A stretch of DNA of 64,000 nt from Crambe crambe. Taxonomy: Eukaryota > Porifera > Demospongiae > Poecilosclerida > Crambeidae. Location of the stretch: the NCBI GenBank assembly GCA_963924555.1, contig OZ004585.1, positions 6,337,488 through 6,401,487 on the forward strand, given 5' to 3'. Below the pieces are notes generated by a model. That model searched no databases. It had not been told where the DNA came from and saw nothing but the letters and a program-made list of their open reading frames with translations. Shown piece after piece: positions 1 to 10,905 of the stretch. Position numbers and translations under genes: made by a program. Numbering within the stretch: the stretch's first letter is position 1; the number at the start of each line of letters is the position of its first letter.

Positions 1-1365
1 TTGAGCAAGCTAAAAGTGTTTTAGCTAACTAAACAACATATACAAGGTTTACTGTCATCAAAACAACTTTTATCAGTTATTAACTTGCCTTGGAAGAACT
101 GCAGAAGATGATCAAGGCTATGTACTATAATTTGCAGTACCTGTCACAAGTTTAGTTTCCGTATATTTCCGTGGATGCCCGTGTGCACATCCGTACATTC
201 CAGTGCCGATAATTGGCAATAGGGATGCCGATAATTAGTATATGCCGATAATTGGCAGCTAACGCTATAGGGCTAGGGTTCTGTAAGGACCAACTGAAAA
301 GTCATGTGATCAGCACTAAAATTATTTAGATCACTCTTTTCTAGTTCCATGTGTTTTTATGCATGGTGCACTCGAATGATGCTATAATGCTCATGCAGGC
401 GCCAGGTCCGTAGTCAGAGATTTTCAAATGGGGTTCGAAAGTGTCTGTTAGCACAGAAAAATTTTGCCTGGCCACGCCCACTTTTACGTAGCGACACTCA
501 TTTTTGATTGCCTGGCCCACTTCAACAATGACTTATATTTTGCTGCAATTGTTGCTATGAAGTAGCTATGAAGATTATGAGTAGATGGCCACTACTTCTT
601 CACAATCCACCACAGATTTAGCTACTTGTACAATTTTCACAGCAAGACTTAAACCTCAGGTGCTAGATGCAAATCTCAGGCACTACTGCATTAGAGTCAG
701 AGTTATAGCTAGCATAAGGCTAAAACTGACCTTTTCTGGATGATAGGCTTTGACCTACTTCTCGATCGAGCGAACGATATTCACGTGCGTACACGCGCGT
801 ATCTGAATCACGCACGCTTGCGCTTAAAATATATATTTTTTCATTTTGAAAAGGGAATTCGATCGAACCCCTCTGGCTACAGGCCTGGGCGCAAAATACT
901 TAGAGCTAAATAAGAGTGAACTAAATATTACATAGTGCACTTCAAAAATGCCTTGTTGGTAGGTTTGAACATGATGTGCTATTTTGAGCTAATTAAAGGA
1001 TTGAGTAGTGTGGTATAAACATTCTAGTGCTGGTCGCATGACTTGTGACCAATCAAATCCTCTGAAAAGTGTGCTTTAAATCTCTTAAGCACACTTTTAT
1101 GTGAACTGTGTTGAAGGTACATAGGAGCCTAGTGGAAGATCCACTAGGACTACGACCTTCCAGCCTCAGTCCCAGTAAGTGAGCACCTTATAATAGTTGC
1201 ATTGGGTTTCAAACAGGAAAACCTCAGGAATTTAAAGTGTATGTCAGAGCTTGCTAGGTACTAGGGCTAGGGTTCCAACTGGAATTTGATTGTATCCAAG
1301 TCATGTGAGCACTAAATAGTTTAGATCACTCTGATCTAGCTCCGTGTGCTTTGTGCAGCACAGCA
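1..1365. other. Gene-free stretch with a solo element end
   Basis: I see no coding exon here. At about 205-258 the motif TGCCGATAAT recurs three times and the block ends in AACGCTA, which resembles the right terminal repeat of the TIR elements at 1366-2200 and 7428-8269, so it is probably a solo end of that family. The rest is AT-rich sequence without a recognisable product. Confidence 0.5.
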
Positions 1366-2200
1366 TAGCGTAGCCTACCGATTAACGACCAGAAGTTATT
1401 CCTCGCACCATAGCTCCCTCACCGATGGTCGTCAAAGTCTTAAACAACAACCATAGGAAAGATAATTTCATCCTCTATAACGTCATATGAATTATTTTTG
1501 GATAGAAATTTTGCTATGCTTAATCTACTACGTCATGTGTGAAATCGTTTATCAACCACCATTACCTATTTTCGACCACCCGTTGAAAATCATATTATCA
1601 ATCATCGTCTGTTCCATTCTTTCTTTCAGTTTTGCTCCACTACATGTTAGGGCCCTTAAAAAATACTGTTATACTATTTTATGCTACAAAATACATCATC
1701 ATAACAAATTATATAAAATTAATGGAAGCTTTTCAATCATAAACCGCTTCACAATTTAACGGTGTAATGGAACTGCTGCAGAAGCTCTCCTTTTAACTGG
1801 ATTCAGGTGATACTTTTCAGACACAGTCTTCATTGGCCTGTGTTACATATTTTACAGAATCAAGTCATAATCTATCCATACAGTCCTCACTAAACAAGCA
1901 CCAAATTCGACTCTAAGTCGATAGCTTTCGTAGCTTTTAGCGATCTTCCGGAGCCAATGGCGATGGGTAACGTGAGCTAGTAACTTACTTTCATACTGCA
2001 GTCGATAAATACTTGCTGTTGAAGTCCTGTTTTCTCTCTAGAGCTTTAAGTTTTCCCCATATATTTTTCAATGCAGCCATTTTCTTAGACTCTGTTTACG
2101 TTTGTTTACTACCGTAGACTTTCCGTATACTAAGTAGTCGATAATAGGTGCTAAAACGGCCGACAATAGATGCCGGTCGATAATCGGTAGCCTACGCTAT
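1366..2200. mobile_element. Non-autonomous TIR element, copy 1
   Basis: The ends are inverted repeats: TAGCGTAGCCTACCGATTA at 1366 and its near complement TAATCGGTAGCCTACGCTA ending at 2199. The interior is a diverged copy, in opposite orientation, of 7428-8269. A 90-codon open frame inside (1487-1759) is not matched by a same-length frame in the other copy and has no known motif, so I treat the element as non-coding. No target-site duplication is obvious. The superfamily is not known to me. Confidence 0.75.
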
Positions 2201-2859
2201 TCAAAAACAATGCTATATGCACGGTACTGCTCCCTTTGATCCACCCATGCAAAATACAATAAAAAGTATCTCTAACTCTGCTAGATACATAGCTACACCA
2301 AGGAAAATTCTAAATAGAACAGAGAAGTAGGGATGGCTGTGTAATAAAGCCTACTCCAATAACTACACCCATTATATCCCTACTTCATTCCCCATGAGAT
2401 CACTCATGGAGAGTGAAGTAGAGAAGAGTAGTTGGGGTTATATGGGTGTGGTTATTGAAATTAGAAGGGGTCATCAATTTTTTTTCCAAGTGGAACCACA
2501 TAACAAGTAGAATCATGCCACAGTTTCCAACTGGAGAAAAGTGCTAACAAAAAGCCTAGGGAAGAGCAACAAGGTACCAACACCGTAGGTAGCATAGATA
2601 ACTTGGTTTAGCTATATTTGCAAGCGTATAAGCTGGGAACCCTACCTTAGTTTTTGGTGATTTACCACACGACTCTCTGCTGTTCGATTCTCCGTTCATG
2701 AAGCTTTTCAGGGGTAACTAGCTAGCTTTAATAGCCTTACTACTTTAGCTAAGCTCTAAACTATCTCTGCACTAATTAGACCCAATTCTTTCCAGGGGGG
2801 CGCAGGGGAAGCTTCCCCTCCAAACAGCTCAACTTCCCCCCCAAACTGACCCAGCTTCC
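2201..2859. repeat. Dispersed repeat and partial foldback
   Basis: 2325-2465 is an imperfect palindrome opening with AGAAGTAGGGATGGCTGTG, the end motif of the foldback at 14893-15212. 2480-2745 is a diverged direct copy of about 9460-9680 (shared string AGGGAAGAGCAACAA and a shared GAAGCTTTCA-like tail). No gene seen. Confidence 0.5.
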
Positions 2860-3049
2860 CAGGGGCGGATACAGAAAAAATCTAGGGGGTGGGCTATAAG
2901 ATTGAGAGAAGAAACACTGCTGAACTAGGGGGGCTGGCGACCCCATTGAAATCTACAATCTCTGACTCATTCATTACTAAGTACAATCATGGGTATTATT
3001 TATTAAAAATTAATAATAATATTATCAGAATCATAAGAGAATCTATACA

Positions 3050-6000
3050 CTATTCAATATGCATACGCCTTGGATTCATCTGAGCAAACTGTTTAACTAC
3101 TTCATCAGCATCACAGGGGATATCTCGGTGTGTGTAGAGGAGAGCAAGACCATTTAGACGGGCTTCTGTCATGGTGCTTCGTAGGTACGTCTTAAGGCAT
3201 CGCAAACGGCTAACGGATCTCTCACACTCGGCACTAGTAACAGCCAGTGTACACACTATCTTGAAGAGGACTTGAAGGTTGGGGAAGAAATCATGATCAA
3301 TACTCTTTAGGACTTTAGCAGGAGTGTCCAAAGTTGTAGCATGTTCAGGCCTTCCATGCCACATTGAACCCCAGCAATGTAGCTCTGTATCCAGTGACTC
3401 GAGTGAAGGTAAATCTTCGCCATAGTGCGAAATCAAATCAGCAATGTCTACTGATGTGGGAATCTCCTCTGTTTCTGCCAAAGTCGATGGCAAAAGAAGT
3501 ATAGTCTGACAAACTATGGATGAAGTGTCATGGTTGAACCTAGTATCTATCTCAGAAATTAGATGGTCCATAGCAGGAATAGTTACAACTCTCTTATAAT
3601 ATTCAGACGCTGTTAAAGCCGGTGTGTTGCTGCGGTGTTACTGCCTATTGGTTGTTCTTGGAACAGATTCTTGAACATTAACTTTTGAAGCAATTCTTAA
3701 TGCTCTGTCATACATGCGTGCATGCACATTGTCAATATCTTCTCTTGCACTCTTAAGGGTGCCAATACATAGTAACTGAGGCATGTGCTACTATAAGCAC
3801 TAATTAACCACAAACACTACCGCGCTAAAATAACAGATAGTAAACCACAATAGTAGCAGCTGCTCTGGCACATCTAAAATCCATGCTAGCATGATTAAAA
3901 GACAAATCACGGCAACTCAGGAACCAAGCATGGGAATGAGCCAATATTTTGCGTACAATAACTACAAGGTAAGGTCTAAAAAGTTACGATTTGTTTTAGT
4001 TCATATCTATTCTAGAATTTCCAGAATGCATGGTCTTGTGTGGATATATAGAAAAGTAAAATACAAATCAACAAAAACTCATTGTAATTTTGATAGAAAT
4101 ATGTATAGGAAGCTTCATAACAAAAATTAGCCATAGAATCCAAGCGGTCTTTGAGATGCAACGCAGTTTACCTTGAGAATGAAATCGGTTGTAACATCTG
4201 TGAAAATCATCAGGCACTCTTCATTTTTGGTGTGTGTAGTACTATTTTAGTATGTAATAACTTGGTCCAAGTTAGATGTCTCTAAGGCAAATAGTTTTAA
4301 AGCTATTCTTCCATAGCAACCATGCGTGGGCGGGATGTATCGGCACCCTTAAGTGCTGTTAAGACAAAGCTAATGTGGTTATAGGCACTAACAACATCTA
4401 CATATCGGCCTTGAAGCTTAACACTAAGAGCTTTAGTGTAAGCCAGCAAATCTTTGGTTATGACCAATGTAATAATGAATGAAAACCTGCTCAATGAAAG
4501 ATAAAGGGATTGTGCATCGGCTTTTGTCTCTCTATTCCACTCAGCACCAGATTCCTTTATGTCTTCAAAGCAACAAATCAAAGGCTCAAAAATATCAATA
4601 AACACCTCAAATGCCTCATGCCGCTGAACCCATCGAGTCTTACTGATCGATTTTAGCTTTGTACGTCGCTCTCCATCTAAATTTTCATCGATACATTTCT
4701 CAAGAGCTAATTGCCTTTTAGGAGAGTTGGAAAAGAAACGGCAAATGCTCTCAGCTGTGTTCATCATATTCCTGATCTCAGCCACTGAACAGCACTTGAC
4801 CACACATAGGTTCAGAGCATGTGCAGCACAGTGTGTGTATATCGCTTTTGGAAAGGCTTCCAGGATACGTGCTGCTGCTCCCTTTCTCTTCCCAGCCATA
4901 GCACCTGCACCATCATATGTCTGCCCACGAATGTTACATGGTAAAAGCTGCCAGTCATCAAGTAGAGAGAGGATATGATCAGCAATTGCACTGCCAGACA
5001 CACCACTCAAACATTCACTGAAAGCTAAAAATCTTTCTTCAATGCTGCTATTAGGCTTAACATAACGTATACTGGCAGCTAGTACTTCATCATTAGCAGC
5101 ATCAGTGGCCTCATCCACCATGATAAAAAAAAAGCGAGCTTCACGGATCTCTGCTAAAATAGAGCCACGAATAATACTGCCACAAATATCAATTATCTCA
5201 TTCTGGGAGGTCTTGCTGGTATAGAGAGCATTACGATGGGTAGAAGCAGTCTGTAGATGCTCAGCTAGAACTTTATCACCACTAAGAGCTCTAAATTGAA
5301 GCAAAGCAATGAAGTTGCCAGGATTTGAAGTTGGTGAATCACATAGATGTTTCCAGTCATCACGATGCCCTCGAAGTGCTAGTCCCTGTCTTCCACAGAA
5401 AATGACTGTCTCAGCTATGCTTCTAATCTTTTTTCTATTTTCTGCAACAATCTGTGCTCGAATACTAGAGAGCTGCTGATCAACAGGGAGTATTTTGTTT
5501 TCCATCATTGCCTTAAAACTCTGAGCTGTCTTTACTGCCTCAAGGTGATACTTGCGTGCTGATGTACTATTTGTACCACAAAAGTGCTCACGCAACTTAT
5601 CACTCGCTCTTTTGAAATTGGTAAAGGGGCTAGTGACCAGGCTGCCACTAAAGTTGGACACAGAATATGGAGCCCGGCTAAAAAGAACACAAAACTTACA
5701 GAATCCTCCATTCTCCTTTATTGAGTATACCAAGCCATTATAAAGCTTAAGCCAGCTATATTGGAAGCTCCTATTCTGTTTTCCAAACTCAACGGGTGGA
5801 AAACGATAAGATGTAGGGGGAGCAAAGTGTTTTGTTAAAACATGATATTGTTCACGCTTGGTAAGAGGTCGTTCTCTCTTTAGCTCCACAACACAGCCAA
5901 GATCTCCAGAAAGTACTGCTGGATGCAGAGAACTTTCTTGTTCAGGTATATCAGAAACATTTGAAGACCTAGGTAATGAATAGAAACCAAGTCAGGAGGA

Positions 6001-6241
6001 GGCATGATTTTCACATGATTATCACATACATGTCTAATTCAGGCGAATCCTCAAAATCTATATCTGAATCATGATCCATCTCAGACCCTATCAAGCACCT
6101 ACAGATAAATAACATCCAGTGGTCGTCATAGTACCCCTTTCACACTGACACAACAATCTAGCGTATGCTTTTATGAGCTGCTTACCTCCCTGAAGAAAGA
6201 CTTTCAGCACTGCCACAGTGCTTCTTTACGGGCTCACTCAT
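3050..6241 (-). CDS. hAT transposase A, TTF/DUF4371/dimerisation type
   Basis: A three-exon transposase of the ZMYM1-like/DUF4371 hAT type. Exon 1 is 6241-6186 (MSEPVKKHCGS, donor GTAAGC), exon 2 is 6098-6030 (acidic, donor GTATGT) and exon 3 runs from 5968 to a TAG at 3050-3052; phases agree at both introns. Exon 3 encodes a TTF-type zinc finger (GGFCKFCVLF), the block CGRQGLALRGHRDD, an acidic DDE motif MVDEATDAANDE, the CAAHALNL motif and, near the C-terminus, the hAT dimerisation block SAECERSVSRLRCLK. Exon 3 is interrupted by a 592-bp MITE at a TTAA site and by one TAA codon at 3638-3640 within RTTNRQ*HRSN, where relatives usually have Gln. It is therefore recently dead. It could be a domesticated gene, but the TIRs and target duplication argue for a plain transposon. 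Confidence 0.85.
3757..4348. mobile_element. TTAA-flanked MITE inside hAT transposase A
   Basis: The element starts GGGTGCCAATACAT and ends ATGTATCGGCACCC, a 13 of 14 match as inverted repeats, and is flanked by TTAA on both sides (3753-3756 and 4349-4352). TTAA duplications are typical of piggyBac and Kolobok elements; which of these is unknown. It cuts the transposase reading frame between LTALK and SAREDIDN. The 79-codon plus-strand frame at 3891-4130 has no known motif. Confidence 0.85.
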
Positions 6242-6430
6242 GTTCGCGCGCAAATTGACCTTTATACTTTGCCCCACCTTAATAACAAGTGTGTATCATT
6301 TGGGGCAGGCAGGCAGATTCCGAGGCGCTAGGCTGAGTGAGGCCGGCTCTAGTAAGTTGTCTGATTCGAGGTGGGGGGGGGGGGGGGGGGGGCTACAGCC
6401 CCTGTAGCCCACCCCCTGTATCCGCCCCTG

Positions 6431-7427
6431 CTTCCCCCCCCCCCCAAGATATTGCCAAAAGAAAGAGTTTTATATAGGACAAAAAATATATACTTCTAAG
6501 TAGTATATTTTTTGGATCCAAGCATTTAAAAAATACTTCTAAGTATTATTTTAGAATTTAAGCATTTTGGCTTCACGTTCTGCGTGGGAGGGGGCACATC
6601 CCCCTCCCACACCCTCCCCCCCCACCGTGGCCTTATGGCCACACATTCCATAAGCTTCCCCTCCAAGGTGAAATTCCTAGATGAACTTTTTTGTAATTAT
6701 CGGGTGGGAGAAAGAAAGGGTGGTCAACTGACAGGTGCACCGGTGCACGCTAATTGACCACAGTGGTAAGACGTGGTTACTATGAATTATATTAAAGTCT
6801 GAGCCCTATTTTTAAAAATGGCAGAAACTTCATGGAATAACAGGAAACAGATAGGAAATTATGTCGCAGTGAGCTAGCTAACAGCGATTGTAGCCTTTAT
6901 TAGGCTGAGCTGAAACTGGGCTCAGACTTTAATGAGATTCATAGTAACCACGGTGGTTATCACCGCAGTGGTCAATTAGCAGCACACTGGAATTTGGGTG
7001 CACTCAGAACAAAACACTCTATGTCAGACCCCCACTTTATATAAACAGAAAGAATTGGGCCTGGCTATGCAAGACAACTTTGCACAGCTTTGGCTGATCA
7101 TGCGTACATTGGATAAGGTTTGCCGATATCAATATATGTAGAATGTGACATCTAATTATTTAGAACACTTTTGTAGACCTCATTATTTTCTTTAGTAACC
7201 TACCAGGGTTTACTATGGCACTTAATAAACCTACTACTGTAGCTAAAGGCACTTAGACTATAGCTATAGTCACATGCCAGTTACCTGATTGGTCAGTTAG
7301 AGGGACTCTAAATCCCGTAGAGTCCCTCCCGAGCGGGTTCTCTAAGTGCTGCTGGCACTTAGAAAACCCGGTAAAGATGGTCATTCTAATTGGTCCAATT
7401 CTAGCAATGCATCGCGGTGGCCACGGT
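6431..7427. other. Gene-free stretch with an inverted repeat
   Basis: No exon found. About 6725-7010 is an imperfect palindrome: the block around CCACAGTGGTAAGACGTGGTTACTATGAAT-like sequence near 6757 reappears inverted near 6945-6985, with GTGCAC motifs at both edges, so it is probably a small foldback MITE. Runs of C at 6431-6446 and 6600-6625 are low complexity. Confidence 0.45.
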
Positions 7428-8269
7428 TAGCGTAAGCCGCCAATTATCGACCAGCACCTATTATCGACCGTGGCAGCACCAATTATCGACTACATAGTAT
7501 ATGGAAAGTCTACGGTAGTAAACAAACGTAAACGGAGTTTAAGAAAATGGCTGCATCGAAGAATATATGGGAAAAACTTACAAGCTCTAGAGAGAAAGAA
7601 AACAGGACTTCAACAGCACGTATTATCAACTGCAGTATGAAAATAAGTTACTAGCTCACGTTACCTATCGCCATGGCTCCGGAAGATCGCTTAAAAGGTA
7701 TGAAAGCTATCGACTTAAAGTCGAATTTGGTGCTTGTTTAGTGAGGATGTATGGATAGATTATGACTGGATTCTGTAGGAATATGAAACACAGACCAATG
7801 AAGACTGTCTCCGAAAAGTATCACCAGAATCTAACAAAAAGGAGAGCTTCTGCAGCAGTTCCATTCCACCGTTAATTGTGAAGCAGTTTATGGTAGAAAT
7901 GCTTCGTTCATTTTTTATAAAATTTGTTATGATGATGTATTTTATAGCATAAAATAGTATCTTTTTTAAGGGCCCTAACATGTAGTGGAGCAAAACTGAA
8001 AGAAAGAATGGAACAGACGATGATTGATATTATAATTTTCAACGGGTAATCAAAAATTGGTGTCGGTGGTCGATAAATGATTTCACACTTGACGTAGTAG
8101 ATTCAGCATTGCAAAATTTCTATCCAATTGTGAGAAATATAATTTATATGACGTTATAGAGGATGAAATTATCTTTCCTATGGTTGTTGTTTGAGACTTC
8201 GACGACCATCGATGAGGGAGATATGGTGCGAGGTACAAAGTATGGTCGATAATTGGCGGCTTACGCTAT
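7428..8269. mobile_element. Non-autonomous TIR element, copy 2
   Basis: The ends are TAGCGTAAGCCGCCAATTAT at 7428 and the exact complement closing at 8269. The interior matches 1366-2200 in reverse orientation with scattered substitutions and indels. No conserved open frame. Together with copy 1 it brackets hAT transposon A in inverted orientation. Confidence 0.8.
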
Positions 8270-8333
8270 TGTTTCTAGGTGCGCTCTGATTCATGTTCGT
8301 TGCATTTAAAAACCATGGTTATTGTTTCCCTAC

Positions 8334-8372
8334 TTAGAGAGTGCTAGTGCACTCCCTGATAGCTATTAGTAT
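8334..8372 (+). repeat. Hairpin end of the CCCTACTTAGAGAGT family
   Basis: A stem AGAGAGTGC with a 4-nt loop TAGT and an imperfect partner GCACTCCCT follows CCTACTT. The same hairpin stands at about 9690-9735 (inverted), 16945-16975 and 22727-22752, where it is followed by CTAG in two cases. A hairpin just before CTAG is the usual 3' end of Helitron-type elements. Confidence 0.45.
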
Positions 8373-8460
8373 AGGGTTCCAGGACTCTCCTGTGTCAAAT
8401 TTCAATAAGACATGACATGACATGACAATGAGTCTTATAATTTACTTCTCATTCCTGTAG

Positions 8461-9211
8461 GAATGGAAACAAATGCCCATGCAGAATAGAAAATCCAGTC
8501 CAGTTGGGAGGTCAGATCATGCTGCTGTTTGTCTTGGTTTTAATGGGCATCATCCCAATCTCTTAATTAGTGGAGGTTTGAATAACAGTAAGGAGGTGTT
8601 GAATGATACTTGGACCTTAGATGTGAAATCTGGGAAATGGAAGAAGGTAGGGAGAATTCTTAGCACTGTTGGGTGAACTTTACATGTGTATGTGCATGTA
8701 GTTATAACTTAAGGTAGCTAGACATTTTGCACAGCATATGAAAAAAGCAGCCTTTTTTCCTGAGTTAGTCAAGATAGTAGCTAGTACATAATGGATGATA
8801 TAATTATATAAGTAAGGTACGTATTATCTGTTCGTCTCTTTATTCTAACCCTTTGTAAGCAAGTTCATTAAAATTTTAGAATAATGATGATGTAACAAAG
8901 AACAAATGACATAACAAAAATTGATGATAAAATGACATAATAATAACAAAACAATAATGCCAAGTAACTAACAAAAGCACCTTCATCCCCTTTGTCTACA
9001 GTATTTTAGGCATCCAATGACAATAATAATCACATTATGTAGGTCAAAATTCCAAAATTTCAGCCAAGGTGTATGCATAGTGCTGCCGCCTTTGATATCA
9101 ACCCAGAAATTACTGATGTCACAATATTTGGTGGATGTCCTAGGTGGCCAAAGGATACCAAGAAGCGTAATGAGTTTCCTAAATTAGCGGAGACCACTAT
9201 GCTACGATTTG
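8461..9211 (+). CDS. Kelch-repeat protein, two internal exons
   Basis: Exon 8461-8646 follows a TTCCTGTAG acceptor and ends at AAG before GTAGGG; it encodes EWKQMPMQNRKSSPVGR, then SDHAAVCLGFNGHHPNLLISGG and NDTWTLDVKSGKWKK, which is a Kelch blade (GG pair, conserved W in DTWxxD and W in KW). Exon 9064-9211 follows TTTCAG and ends before GTAAGT; it starts PRCMHSAAAFD and contains VTIFGGCPR, the start of the next blade. Phases 0 then 1 are compatible. Kelch propellers usually need five to seven blades, so upstream and downstream exons are missing; none was found before 8461, where transposon DNA begins, nor after 9211. This is probably a gene fragment. The specific Kelch protein cannot be named. 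Confidence 0.65.
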
Positions 9212-10250
9212 GTAAGTCTAGCTATGTACATTGTATAATGTTACCCTCTCTGGGAATACCTGGGAGTCAGCCAAAAAATAAATTGCTACGTCTATGGTCC
9301 TATACCATGCAAATTTCAAAGCTCTAGCTTCTTTATAACCTGAAGAACAGCTCCTACAATACTCAATGCAGGTAATTCCATTAGCATTTTATTTTTTTAG
9401 AAAAGCTGAATACGTAGCATAAACTTTATTCGTTCACACCCATGTACTACATGGGCAGAGTTTCAAAGTAGAATCAGAGAGAAGGTAGTTTCTCACCTCC
9501 TGGTGCTACAGAGTGCCAACTAAAGCCCAGGGAAGAGCAACAAATAGCGTAGATAGCTTAGTTCGTTCATAATTATTTCAAAACGTATAGCTAAGCTGGA
9601 AAGCATACCGTCTTGGTATAACTCAGCTTTTGGATTCTCCATGCATGAAGCTTTCATGGCTAACTAGCTAGCTATAGCACTTTATTTGAAGCCTAGTAAT
9701 CAGAGAGTGCGGTAGCACTCTCTATGTAGGGTTAGCGGCGGCTGGTGCCGATCGTTGACGCTGTTTTGGAGGAGTTTGAGCGGTCATATCATCATCTTCT
9801 GCATTGTTTTCCAGATGTAAGAAGTTTAGTTGAGCCTGTACCAAGAATAGAAGAGATACAGAGAGTCTATAGTTTGTATTGTTCGAATGAGAGAAGCCAC
9901 ACCCATTCCGTGCCTAAATCTAAAATTTTTATGATTCATTCATCATCATTATCTTCTTTGACGGCTGTAACTCCATGATCCTTTCACATACGACAATGAA
10001 ATTCATATCAACTTGTGCAGTTATAACCACACAATGTGCTTTCACCATCGTTATATCCTTCAAAATGATCACTCATATCAAACGATTTTTCATTATAACT
10101 ATGTCAGCCATTTTAAAATGAATCATTTATCATGCACATGCGTCTGTCACTATCACGTGCACGTACACGCGTGCCAACCAGCTATTAATTAATTTACTTG
10201 GAAACAATATTCAACCTTTAGGTTGTACAAAAAATAAACAAACAAGTGAA
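9212..10250. repeat. Gene-free stretch with dispersed repeat
   Basis: 9460-9680 is a diverged copy of 2480-2745. 9687-9735 holds the inverted form of the CTAG-hairpin (CCTAGTAATC, stem AGAGAGTGC, loop GGTA, GCACTCTCT, then a CCCTACAT complement). The 77-codon open frame at 9745-9978 lacks any recognisable motif and is not called. Confidence 0.5.
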
Positions 10251-10253
10251 AGG

Positions 10254-10545
10254 AAAAAAAATTTATGCTAAATAAAAAAGGCCATGTAGGGTTAGCCTGT
10301 ACTTTAACAGTTTCTATCAACAAAAATCAAAATAATGCTGCCTTCAATAATAATCCCTACATCACTGCCTAAACCAAGCAGAACACTTTTATACTGACAT
10401 GAACAATTAAAGCAGCTTGGTGGGAGGCAGTGATGTAGGGATTATTAGCGTTATTTTGATTTTTGTTGACAGAAACTGTTGAAGTAGCTACAGGCTAACC
10501 CTACATGGCCTTTTTTAATTTTTGGCATAAATTTTTCTTTCATAC
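10254..10545. repeat. Palindromic foldback MITE, copy 1
   Basis: Left arm (AAATTTATGCTAAATAAAAA, then GGCCATGTAGGGTTAG) is repeated inverted at 10484-10545, and internal blocks such as AATAATCCCTACATCACTGCC also pair with a complement near 10430. The whole unit can fold into one long imperfect hairpin of roughly 290 nt. Confidence 0.7.
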
Positions 10546-10671
10546 CAGTAATGCTGGTAATGTATAGGTAATCAAGGTAATACTGATAATTAAAGTAATT
10601 CTGGTAATTTAGGTATTATTGATAATACTAGTAATCTTGGTAATACCTAGGTAACTAATATTGATAATTTA
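10546..10671. repeat. GTAAT-rich degenerate satellite
   Basis: About 120 bp of degenerate GGTAAT/TGATAAT repeats (10550-10670) separates the two palindromic MITE copies. Confidence 0.6.
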
Positions 10672-10905
10672 TGTGCTAAATAAAAAAAGCCATGTAAAAT
10701 TTTTTTATCACAGTTTCTGTGAACAACATCAAAATTATGCTGCCTTCAATAATAATCCCTACATCACTGGCAGAACACTTTCTGACATGAACAATTAAAG
10801 CAGCTTAATTGGTGGGAGGGGGATTATTATTTAAGGCAGCATAATTTTGATATTTGTTCACAGAAACTGCTATAGGTAAAATTACAGACTAACCCTTACA
10901 TTCAT
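10672..10905. repeat. Palindromic foldback MITE, copy 2
   Basis: A diverged second copy of 10254-10545 in the same orientation: TGCTAAATAAAAAAAGCCATG, CAGTTTCTGTGAACAA and its complement TTGTTCACAGAAACTG at 10852, enclosing the same AATAATCCCTACATCACTGG core. It folds back on itself. Confidence 0.7.

Larger units (their letters stand above)
2860..6430 (-). mobile_element. hAT transposon A (hAT5-like)
   Basis: Imperfect TIRs begin CAGGGGCGGATACAG at 2860 and end with the complement at 6430; both continue into a GGGGGTGGGCTA block. The immediate flanks share an exact 5-bp duplication, CTTCC (2855-2859 and 6431-6435). A 5-bp rather than 8-bp duplication is what has been reported for the hAT5 group; that assignment is inference. 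The element encodes one transposase gene on the minus strand, which carries a nested MITE and one nonsense codon. A homopolymer of G (6371-6392) lies beside the right TIR. Confidence 0.85.

Noticed and set aside
1487-1759. 90-codon open frame, partly hydrophobic
   Set aside because: It lies in a non-autonomous TIR element and the matching region at 7760-7993 does not keep the same frame or sense.
4727-4978. Plus-strand open frames opposite the hAT A transposase
   Set aside because: They are shadows of the well-supported minus-strand transposase.
9745-9978. 77-codon frame starting MPIVDAVLEEFERSYHHLL
   Set aside because: Composition is plausible but there is no motif, splice context or second copy to support it.
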